Origin: Paragordius varius
Taxonomy: Eukaryota > Nematomorpha
Direction of reading: 5' to 3'
DNA length: 64,000 nt
Assembly: GCA_964247055.1 (NCBI GenBank)
Contig: OZ176051.1
Span: forward strand, 4,216,001-4,280,000
Below are positions 12,801 through 21,856 of the stretch, in pieces. How positions within the stretch are numbered: the stretch's first letter is position 1; each line of letters begins with the position of its first letter. The notes under the pieces are model-generated. The model was not told the DNA's origin. It was given only the letters and a program-made list of their open reading frames with translations, and did no database searches. A program made the position numbers and the translations under genes.

Positions 12801-13829
12801 CTTACTTATACTTAACATATCATACATAATATAGATTTTGGCCAATTATTGATGATGCAATTCGTGATGCCGCCCTAAGCCGCAAAATTAGTGTAAAAAT
12901 GTTAATAAGTTGGTGGCCACATACGAATCCTCGTATGTTTCCTTTCTTACAATCTCTAACCGATTTAACTGCAAATAAATTGGCTGACATTCAAATTGTA
13001 AGGATTTATATAAATCTTTTAATTTTATTTTCTTTAAAATTTATTTTTATATATAAATTTTATTTGTATATATTTTTTGAAATTTCTTTACTAATTATAT
13101 CGCTGCTTAATTAATATATTACTTGTCATAATTTTTTCATTTTTACTTTATATTAAAAAGTTTAACACTTGAATACAATACATTCACTTCGAACCTTCGA
13201 TTCAAATTGGGGTCGTCAGATACCCTAGGCCTGTTTACAATCAAATACTTCAAAAAATATGAAATGAATTGAAACAATGGCAAATGTTTGCACTTATATA
13301 ACATTAATGAACCTAAATATAAAAAAACTAATTTAAAAATTCTTGATATACTTATTTTAAGGTAAAACCCAAAGGTAAAAATTTAGTCAACATCACATGT
13401 GTGCATTAGCTAAATTTAAAAAAACAACAAAATAAACCACTTTTTCTGTTTTTATCAATGTTAGATGAGATTTAAAAAAAAATTAGCCTTAATTTAGCTT
13501 TAAAATCAAAATAACACGATATTTTGCAGGAATGTTTTAAAATAAAAATGACGTCGAAGTAGTTTGATATGGATATTTTTTCAAATTTTATTTAGATATT
13601 TCGGCTTAATTATATAATTTTTATCAGGATAGAAATATAATTTTAAATTGGCACCGTTTCTTTCAGTAGGTTTTAAAAATATTAATTTAAGAATATAGTC
13701 TGGGCTATTTAGATACCCCAATTTGAATTGAAGCCTTTCGACGGTTTAAATATATATTGGCATAGTTGGGATATCAATAACATTTATTAACATAATTATT
13801 TTCCCATTATTAAAATCAGTTTTTATTAC

Positions 13830-13877
<48 letters not shown>

Positions 13878-14771
13878 TATCGTTTACATTATATATATAT
13901 ATATGATTAAAATCGTTGCATTTTATATCTATATTTTTTTAGAAAATAATTGTAATCCCAGCATATAATGAAAGTCAGAAAAATATACCCTATGCTCGAG
14001 TAAATCATGCTAAATATATGGTTACCGATGAAGAGGCATATATAGGTTTTAATTAAATTGAACTTTTGCAAACATTTGAAATTATAAAATTAAGGATATT
14101 AATATTTACCTATAACCATTGAAAATGATTTTTTGAAAAAATTTTAATGTTACTAATTAACTGAACATAGTATTTTTATGGGTTTACTGAAAATAACTTT
14201 CGTGCAAAATTTTTCATTTTCAAAACTGGAATAAAATAATCACTTATATAGATAAACAATTTTTTTTCTAGTATTATTAAACATTTACAGTAAAAATTGA
14301 AATTATACGGATGAAATGTAAAAATATAAAGACAAATATTTTTTTCTAAAAGACAACCATAGTTTTTAAATCTCAATTCATTGTTTTAAACTGTAAAGAA
14401 AAAAATAGAGATGTATATTGGTAACACAATCAATTATGCATTATTGTAATAAATAATTTTTACAGGATAAACTTAGGTTTAAAAAGTATGGTTGTATTTT
14501 TGGTAAAAAAAAGTTGTCTTTATCTTTTTTACGTTTTTTTCGGTATAATTTAATTTTTACTGTAATTCCGATAGGAACATCAAACTGGAGCGCTGATTAC
14601 TTTTTATGGACTGGAGGGGTGAGTTTAGTCATTAAACCCATTGGACTTTCCAATGAAAACGTAACAAACGAAAATAAAAATGTTCGCAATGATTTACAAT
14701 CAATCTTTTTACGTGATTGGCAAAGTGATTTGAGTGTTGCTCTTCAAAATTTTACAATCCCTCATACTTGA
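9815..14771 (+). CDS. PLD3/PLD4-type phospholipase D family protein, 10 exons
   Basis: Exons 9815-9978, 10002-10176, 10203-10314, 10341-10474, 11122-11221, 11828-11961, 12285-12424, 12835-12997, 13943-14045 and 14575-14771 give 473 aa (human PLD3 is 490). It is a type II membrane protein: a charged N-terminus, one hydrophobic segment around residues 27-43, then lumenal [14 protein letters not shown] as in PLD3. Both HKD motifs are intact: HTKMWLVD followed by [13 protein letters not shown], and HAKYMVTD followed by IGTSNWS. PLD3/4 are endolysosomal members of the family that act as 5' single-strand exonucleases. Introns 1-3 are only 23, 26 and 26 nt; read through, they mimic frameshifts, but removed they give exact residue spacing against PLD3. 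Introns 4-9 are 0.3-0.9 kb and hold transposons. The start at 9815 is the first ATG open into the conserved region. Confidence 0.95.
13160..13750 (+). mobile_element. MITE family B (about 0.57 kb), copy 1
   Basis: Ends are inverted repeats of about 45 bp: left TTCGATTCAAATTGGGGT..GATACCC, right GATACCCCAATTTGAATTGAAG. The interior (TTATTTTAAGGTAAAACCCA, ATATAACATTAATGAACC) is shared with copies at 30.4 and 42.6 kb in the same orientation. It lies in PLD intron 8. It has no coding capacity. Boundaries are approximate. Confidence 0.8.
13825..13915. repeat. (TA)n microsatellite
   Basis: A long TA dinucleotide run with one short interruption, immediately upstream of the polypyrimidine tract of PLD exon 9. 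Shorter TA tracts occur near 2750, 5425, 8140 and 24135. Confidence 0.9.
14288..14562. mobile_element. MITE family C, copy 1 (Tc1/mariner-like ends)
   Basis: A 275-bp inverted-repeat element starting TA-CAGTAAAAATT and ending AATTTTTACTG-TA, with arms of about 75 bp (AAAGACAAATATTTTTT, AAAGACAACC and complements). CAGT ends with a TA duplication are typical of Tc1/mariner. It finishes about 12 bp before PLD exon 10, so its right arm is part of that exon's polypyrimidine tract. Relatives are at 21.6 and 47.9 kb. Confidence 0.85.
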
Positions 14772-15731
14772 TAATATATATACATAAATTCGGACTTTTA
14801 ATGAAGACAAAAAAAATGCAAATTTATTTATATCATCTAGTTGTTTTGTGTGACAAATGCAACATATATTTATTAAATCTACAACAAAATAAATGGATAA
14901 TATATTGTATATTTGTAACTTTTTTTATAAAATGGAATTGTGCGCATGTAAAAGTTAACCACGTTGAGATTTGGTAAATTTTTTTGCATACATGTTATCA
15001 GGAATGTTGTTGAAGTAGTCTATAACCATATCTCATAGCCATCCCAACGCTAATAAAAAAAATATATACTTAAACATATGTCAATGATGTTTTGTTTAAA
15101 CCAGGGCGGCCTACACAAGTGTATTATCAGCCAGCATAGATATTTTTTGTCTTTTTATTATTATTTAATTTAAAAATTTTAATTTAAAATAAAAAATTTA
15201 AATAATCGCGCAGAATTTAGTTGAAACACAAAATTTTTTTGCCTCTTAAATTTTTTGCAGCCCGAACATAAATCATTAATGGTTTCATATATGGATATCC
15301 CTTTTTAAACGATGACATATTTTACTATTAAATTATTTGTTTTTTAACATTCAAGTCATTCATACAATTGATTTTTATGATGAATTAAACATAGTTTGTG
15401 TTAAATGAATCAAAACTTATTGGCATGTTTTTTAAGTCAAGCGATACAAAAAAAAATTATCAGTAAACATTTTAAAACATGCAATTATATTGGAGTGTCA
15501 CGAATTATGTGAAAATATTCAGCTATTGGACATTTACAAATGAGATACAGAAGTTAAAAAAAGTTTCAATTAAACAAAGCATGTTATTCAAAACACTAAT
15601 GTTTTTTAATACAAACTTATCACTTAATTCAACACTTTTTTCATCCATATAAACTTTTAGCATTTACTTTTCAATTAGATGATTTTAAATATAATCATAT
15701 GATTGTCGTTGAATTAAATGGCTTATATAAA
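14772..15731. other. Convergent intergenic spacer, no gene seen
   Basis: 3' flanks of PLD (+) and TMEM14 (-). It is AT-rich, with no exon-like segment, no clear repeat and no conserved motif. Open frames here are low-complexity. Confidence 0.6.
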
Positions 15732-16497
15732 TTAGATGATTTTTATGGTCTGTTTAAATTTACCGATTGAAAATAATATAAACTCATCCTTTTTAGTGAA
15801 AAACATGAGACGGCACATAATTCCTAAAGTCAAAATTTCCCAACTAAAAAATAATGTAAATTATAATTAAAGTCATAATAAAAATGCATATTTCATCCCA
15901 TACTAGAATTTACTTTTCACTTTTTTATAGACCGATACGTGGCATTATTTTTACCAGAGCTGTTAACTTGTAAACTTAATTTTGTGGAAATATGATTTCA
16001 TCTGCAGTTTTAATACAGGTTGTTACAAATATAGTACATTATTCTAATTTCATAAGATGATATTAAATAAAAATTGATAAAAAAAATGTTGACGTATAAG
16101 AAATCGAAAATAACTTATATTTTTACGGGCAAAAATATTTGTATCAAACGAAAAAATTACCTCAAACAAGTGATTAATCCGGCAGGCATAAATTTCCCAC
16201 TTTTATAAAAACGTGAGCCCATAAGAATCGCCAATGCCATTGAAGTCCCTTAAAAATTAATATGTAAGCAAAACCAAAAATCATATAGCAATTGTTGGGG
16301 TCTTTGGAGGTCAAATATGCACCGTAAGTTATCGCGGATCCAAACAAAAGACCAGCAATCAAGGATACTGGACTTCCTAAAATATGATTTTGACTGAAAC
16401 CTGCTTTCAGATAGCCCATTATACCTCCAGTAGCAACTATACCTGCATAACTATAACCTAAGATATCATATTTGTTAGCATTATTATGCAAATCCAT
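15732..16497 (-). CDS. TMEM14 family small membrane protein
   Basis: Exons 16497-16275, 16248-16161 and probably 15843-15732 give 140 aa. Conserved TMEM14 features: GYSYAGIVATGGIMGYLKAG, a Gly/Ser-rich helix (GLLFGSAITYGAYLTSKDP) and GSRFYKSGKFMPAGLI. TMEM14 proteins are small proteins with several membrane helices; TMEM14C is a mitochondrial inner-membrane protein linked to porphyrin import for haem synthesis. Intron 1 is 26 nt (GTTTTGCT...TTTTTAAG); removing it gives exactly the spacing of human TMEM14C between the DP and RFY motifs. The third exon is chosen from a strong TTTTTTAG acceptor, matching phase and hydrophobic content, and is the least certain part. The start is the first ATG; the AK2 start is 63 bp away on the other strand. 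Confidence 0.85.
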
Positions 16498-16560
16498 AAT
16501 AACCACCGCGTGTGGATATATTAAACAGCTATAGCACTTTTTAACGCTTGATTGATCTTC
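16498..16560. promoter_or_regulatory. 63-bp divergent spacer between TMEM14 and AK2
   Basis: Both start codons flank this interval, so it must contain both 5' UTRs and a shared core promoter, unless non-coding first exons or trans-splicing supply the 5' ends. It holds no good acceptor directly before either ATG. Being less AT-rich than its surroundings is the only visible feature. Confidence 0.5.
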
Positions 16561-17617
16561 ATGCCACCTACTACTGAAAAAACACTCTACCTAGTTTTTT
16601 TGGGACCTCCTGGTTCTGGTAAAGGAACACAGGTAAAAACATATATTTTTAGTCATAAAGGCCAAAAAAATTATAGATAAATATCATGTCTTCCATTTAT
16701 CATCCGGTATATTCATTAGTTTTTTTAATGATAAATAGGTGATCTTTTGCGAGAAATCGCAGCAACAGGTTCCGATCTTGGAAAAAAAGTTAAAGCTATT
16801 ATGGATCGAGGAGAATTAGTTCCAGATCATGTTTTGTTTGAAATATTTGAAGAGAAACTTAAATCGCCAGATTGTAAACACGGTGTAATATTTGATGGGT
16901 TTCCTCGCAATATTGCACAGGCTGAAGAGGTTACTAACTTAGATTTTTATTAAGTTAAAATACAAATGTATTTATTTAATTTTTAATATTTCTATGCACA
17001 AAAATATTACAAATATTTTTCTTTTGTTAAAATATTTAAATCAATAAATATTTTTAAACATATTTTTCTCGAGTTTAATATATTTACTATTCTGAACTAT
17101 ATTATGTTCTGTCTAGTTGGAAAAAATGATGCATAGGCTAAATCGAAAGTTTAATTGCGTCATAGAGTTTCGTGTTCCAGATCAGGATTTGGTGGATAGA
17201 ATAACTGGACGCCTGGTGCATTTACCTAGTGGTCGAACATATAACATCAAATTTAATCCTCCCAAAATACCCATGAAAGATGATGTATTTAGTTAAAATT
17301 TATTTTATGACAATTAAAGATTTAGATGTTGAATAAGATTCAAATAAAATAATTTAATCAATTTTACCATAAATAACTATAATTTTTTCAGTTACTCCAT
17401 AATTTGTATTTTTTTATAGGTAACAGGTGAACCCTTAACTCAACGAAAGGACGATAATGTTGAAGTTTTAAAGGAAAGGTTAAAAGTATATCATTCCCAA
17501 ACAGCACCCTTGATTGAATTTTACGAGAAGAAAAAACTACTTTCTGTTGTTGATGCTTCCAAATCTCTCGATGAGGTTTCTCAGGCTGTGTTTAGTGCAA
17601 TATCCAAGAGCATTTAA
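16561..17617 (+). CDS. AK2: Adenylate kinase 2 (mitochondrial intermembrane type)
   Basis: Exons 16561-16632, 16661-16706, 16739-16929, 17117-17284 and 17420-17617 give 224 aa. It catalyses ATP + AMP = 2 ADP. Visible motifs: P-loop [10 protein letters not shown] near residues 15-24, HLSSGDLLRE, DGFPRN, and a full long-form LID ([20 protein letters not shown] then [13 protein letters not shown] and RKDDN), which matches AK2 rather than the short AK1 class. Introns 1 and 2 are 28 and 32 nt, introns 3 and 4 are 187 and 135. In intron 1 an earlier AG would give a 20-nt intron but the wrong frame with an immediate stop; the AG eight bases on gives [20 protein letters not shown], with the same residue count as human AK2. 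The stop lies 30 bp from the stop of the convergent small gene. Confidence 0.95.
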
Positions 17618-17647
17618 ATAATACTCTTTTTTTACTCATTTATTTAT

Positions 17648-18001
17648 TCATTCAAAAGATAACATTGATAATAGTTTTTTGTTTGCTGTTGTGTTGCTAA
17701 AAGCATCTTCCAAAAATATATGCAATGATTTTATCTGCTTTATTTTGTGTGATTCCTGTTTTGCGTTCCAAAAATTTGAATAAATTATTGTGTTTTTGGT
17801 AAATAATCTTCATAATATGAATATCAAATCATACTCATTAGAGGGAATCGATTTAGTATTCTCATTTATTATTTTGCCCTGTGTTTTTTTGGCAATAATA
17901 TTAATTTCGTGAGTTATCTTTAATCGTTTTGATAAATCCAAAGGTTCCAATTCTTTATCTATATCGGTTGCATCGGAATCGAATTCTGGGTCACATGACA
18001 T
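17648..18001 (-). CDS. Small unrecognised gene, about 108 aa, two exons
   Basis: Exon 1 (18001-17835) begins MSCDPEFDSDATDIDKELEP and is acidic, followed by a charged LDLSKRLK segment. A GT...AG interval of 27 nt (17834-17808) joins in phase to an exon reading ELFTKNTIIYSNFW... and ending LLSMLSFE before TGA. The frame stays open across both exons and the total length is a multiple of three, which together with the local tiny-intron habit supports the model. Coding sequence may also extend a few residues upstream (KRNRKQTILT). A rival reading ignores the intron and uses another frame ending IIAYIFGRCF. No family is recognised. It is divergent from SPO11 and tail-to-tail with AK2. Confidence 0.45.
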
Positions 18002-18217
18002 TGTAAGAATCGTCTGCTTACGATTACGTTTCTCCAATTTTATATGAATATTATTAATTATATTTTCTTGAAATTTAAATTATTCAAAAGATTATGTTTA
18101 TTTAGGAAAATGTCCTTAATATATTAATAAATCTAAGATAATATTTTTGAATTTATTATTCAATAATAAACGAATTGTATAATTATAAATGTCAGACGAT
18201 TTTATATATCAGGACAT
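18002..18217. promoter_or_regulatory. Divergent 5' region of SPO11 and the small gene
   Basis: 216 bp of AT-rich sequence between two start codons on opposite strands. An upstream ATG at 18189 runs only ten codons to a stop that overlaps the SPO11 ATG, so it may act as a short upstream open reading frame (MSDDFIYQDI). No other element can be named. Confidence 0.4.
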
Positions 18218-21200
18218 ATGAATACTTATATAATAAATAATATTGAAAATGTTTTCGCTCAAATCATAAGTGATTTAGCTCAAAGTCAACACCCTTCTCT
18301 CGTGTTCATATTAAAGTAAAAAACCCACAAATATTTAGTTCCGAGAATACAAAAAATATAAAATTATTTCAATCAAGATCTAAAGATCGATTTGGGAAAT
18401 ATGTGCATGTTATATCCACTATCTATAAAATGATTGTTTTTAACACTGTAGTCACCAAGAGGTATCTTTATTTCAATTATTAGGGAATTATATTACCGGT
18501 ATAAAATCATATACAAGACCCAGAGAGTTCTTGATTATATTTTGTATGATATAATGCGTACTTGGAATGTAGAACGAATTAGTCTAAACATAGTAATTTT
18601 TAAACAATTTTAGTCTTCCACATCTAAAGGATTAATATATGGAAACGTAGCGATAAGTGGTAAAAATATATCTATTAAATCTGGCGTCGAAATAGGAACC
18701 GATATGAAAAGTATTAAATAATTTTAACAATCTTGAAGTTCTCAACACTATTATACCACAATACATATTAATAATCGAGAAAGATTCGTGTTTTCAAAAT
18801 ATAATTGATGAAGGTTTTATGCAAAAATATTCTAAAGGAGTCCTAATTACAGTAAAATATCGATTAATGGTAGGGTAAAGGATATCCGGATATAAACACT
18901 CGACATTTAATTGTGGAATTAAAAAATACGTTTCCAAATACACCCTTACTCATGCTAACAGATTGTGATCCACATGGTATGCTTGTGTTTAATTCTTAGG
19001 AATGGATATTATGAGTGTTTATCGTTTTGGGTCAAAGGTAACTATACTTGTTTGATATTGCGTTCTTAGAATTAGTAAATTAAAGTTTTACTTAAAATAT
19101 GGTGTCCTAATAACAGAGTACTAAATTACTACAATATTTATGGTAAAATTAATAAAAATATTCCGGAATCGAACCGTCGGTTTTAAGTCAATTTTTTGTC
19201 ACTGGTTCGGCTCCACATATTTTTTAGAAAAGCGGTTTCGGAATGTTTTGCCGCAAAATATTAGGTTCATGTTCTTTTGTTTTTAATACACGGAGCTCAG
19301 CAAAAAATAAATGTTAATGAATCATATATTTTTCGATAGCTAAAACCTTCACGATAATATAATATATGCAGTTAAAAAAAGTTATTTTAATTTTTCTGTT
19401 ATTAGCCAAAATTAAAAAATTGCATCTTCATCGCACTTTAGGTCAAATAAAATTAATTACAATAGATGAAAACGTGTCAACTAAATTTTATTTGTTTCGA
19501 TATAGCATAAGGATAATTAAACGCAAAATATTATCAATAGAGTTTTGCATTTTTTTGGAGGGTCCTAGAAAGGCTTACACGCACTTTGGCGTCAAATTTG
19601 AACAATAAAAACTTGTTAGTATGCGGTAAAAGATTTTAATTTTTATTAAAAAAATCATACATCAAGTTATATATAGAGTTTACCCAATAAATCGCCTTCA
19701 AAAAAATTAAGCCTTATATAAAGAAGAAAATTTTTCGATACTTTGGACCAAAGCGCAGGCTGCGTATAATTTTTACTAAACATCCAATCAAAATATATAA
19801 ATAATTTTCCCTGAAAAAAAATCTATCATCTCAGATTTTTTATTTGGGAAATTTTACCCGAAAATCTTGATTATATATTTTGAGCGCCTTTTTTACCGGC
19901 TTTATGCCATGAAAATTTCAGAAATAAAAAACTGAGTCGATAGATAGTTCTGCATCAAATTGTATAGAAATGAAATTATAATATATATGTTGAATTTTTG
20001 TAAAAATAATAAGCAACTTCCGCTTTGGAGCAAATTATCGATTTTTGTATATAACTTATATATTTTTTAAGGTATGTTGAGTAACCTCTATATATAATAA
20101 TATATGATTGTTTTAATAAAAATTAAAATATTTTAGCACATATTAACAAGTTTTTATGATTCAAATATAACGCCAAAGTCCGGATTTTTAGCTTATATTC
20201 TAAAATATCTTTTTAAGACCCTCCGAAAAAATGTAAAATCTTTATTGATAATATTTACGTTTAGAATTATTCTTATTTTTCATCGATTGTTTATAATTTT
20301 TTTGATCAAATATGCGATAAAAATGACATTTTTATATCATAAAATTGAAATAATTTTTTTTCTATTATTTTAACCGCATATATCATTTTGATATTCATTA
20401 TCCTGAATTTTAAATGGTGTATAATTCATTAACCTATATTTTTTGATCCCCGCACAGCAATATAATGTTTGTGATTCCATTATTCATAAATACCCTAATA
20501 TAGAAATATTTAGAACCGTGTCAATAAAAAATACAAATGTTAAAATATATTTTTATGATTTAAACCATTCACGGTGTTTAAATAAATTTTAATTGAATGT
20601 AGATTAGTCGCAAAAACAGTAATATAAGGACGATATGCCTCCAAAATATAAAAAAACAATAATACATAAATAATGTTTAAGATATAAGATAAAAATCAGA
20701 ATAAACTCGAATTTTTAGAGGTCCAAAACGGTTTTTGTTAGAATCCTTGCAATTTACTTATTACGATAATTCTCACTTAATTATTATAATTTTAAAATTA
20801 AACATAATAAATAAATCCCAAAGTAAATGCAAAAATGTAAAAAAAGTATTTTTATATAGATCTTCAAATTATTTTGTAAATCTTAATGGTTTTGTAAACT
20901 AATTTTAGGAATTCGATTACACCAACAAACTAAATTGTTTAGATATAATTTGGATTGGTATAAAACCGAGTGAAATAAAAAGGTAAAAACATATTAAAAT
21001 AATTGCATAGATTTAATATTCCGGCTGCAAGTTTGATTCCATTCTCCAAATTTGATGAAAGAAAATGTTTGGAGCTAATCAAAAAACCACATTTTATTGA
21101 AAATGAAAACCTTTTAAACGAGGTATTTTTCCCAATGATTATGTCACTATAAACGTTTTATATATAACATATCCAACAAATGCGTAATTATAGCGAAATC

Positions 21201-21537
21201 ATTGTAAAAAAAGTCAATTAAAATTTGGTGAGATATCTGTTTTTTATAAAAATAATTAATATTATACATACTTATCATAATTTAATTGCTGTAATTAAAT
21301 ATCAAAATTTAAATATAGCTAAAAAAATAACCGTTGTTTAACAAGATTTACAACCAAGTTAACAGTTTAACTATGATAATAAAAAATAAACTTAAATTTT
21401 ATAATTTTTTCTAATAGGTTCAACTATTGATGGACCTCAAACACAAAGCCGAAATCGAAAATTTGTCAAGGATCAAAGAAAACTTTTTAACCAGCATTTA
21501 TTTACCCCTTAAAATGCATGAATTATCCATTATATAG
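18218..21537 (+). CDS. SPO11: SPO11, meiotic double-strand-break transesterase
   Basis: Ten exons (18218-18315, 18339-18461, 18484-18592, 18614-18710, 18739-18851, 18874-18976, 19000-19037, 20909-20982, 21011-21122, 21418-21537) give 328 aa. SPO11, the eukaryotic Topo VI A-subunit homologue, cuts DNA through a tyrosine to start meiotic recombination. The winged-helix motif TKRELYYRYK holds the catalytic Tyr (78, adjacent to 77). The Toprim part has the Mg-binding acidic residues: Glu156 in ILIIEKD, then GKGYPDINTR, and Asp210/Asp212 in LTDCDPHG, followed by MSVYRFGSK. The C-terminal IIWIGIKPSEI region is also conserved. Seven of nine introns are 21-28 nt; intron 7 is 1.87 kb and holds a foldback element, intron 9 is 295 nt. 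Length is slightly below the usual 350-400 aa because the N-terminus is short. All core residues are present, so the gene looks functional. Confidence 0.95.
19350..20410. mobile_element. Foldback element of about 1 kb in SPO11 intron 7
   Basis: The two halves are imperfect inverted copies. Left ATATGCAGTTAAAAAAAGTT and TTTTTTTGGAGGGTCCT pair with right AGACCCTCCGAAAAAAT and TTTTAACCGCATATAT; near the centre GGACCAAAGCGCAGGC pairs with AACTTCCGCTTTGGAG. Arms are about 480 bp, with a centre near 19.88 kb. No transposase is visible. It accounts for over half of the only long early intron of SPO11. Confidence 0.75.
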
Positions 21538-21594
21538 AATAAATGATTGTACGTTTTACTATAATATTATATCACATTTTACACATTTTATATA

Positions 21595-21848
21595 CACTTA
21601 AACAAAAAGTAAGGACTAAAAGACATGTATTAAAAAAGACAACCATATTTTTAAAATCTTCATCTAGCCTATCTTTCTGGATCGAAAAATAAGAACTAGA
21701 GATGTAAATTGTTATAACAATTAAATGGTATGAATTAAATTATAATTACATGGTTATATTCAAGCTTTATAAAAGTATGGTTGTCTTTTTGTTGCAAAAT
21801 ATTTGTCTTTTAGTTTTTACGTTTTGTCCTTATTGTAAGTTAAAAGTG
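21595..21848. mobile_element. MITE family C, copy 2
   Basis: Inverted ends CACTTAAACAAAAAGTAAGGAC and its degenerate complement (GTCCTTATTGTAAGTTAAAAGTG), with the AAAAGACAACCAT / ATGGTTGTCTTTT arms shared with the 14.3-kb element. It fills most of the 319 bp between the SPO11 and SDF2 stop codons and ends 8 bp from the SDF2 stop, so it must form much of that gene's 3' UTR. Confidence 0.7.
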
Positions 21849-21856
21849 ATTATTAT

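Noticed and set aside
15990-16015. Alternative third exon of TMEM14 starting at a CTGCAG acceptor
   Set aside because: In the required phase it reads a stop at once and would truncate the last helix; the exon at 15843 gives a hydrophobic continuation.
16249-16260. Apparent frameshift in TMEM14 at a GGG run
   Set aside because: Explained by a 26-nt intron with correct splice signals and exact family spacing.
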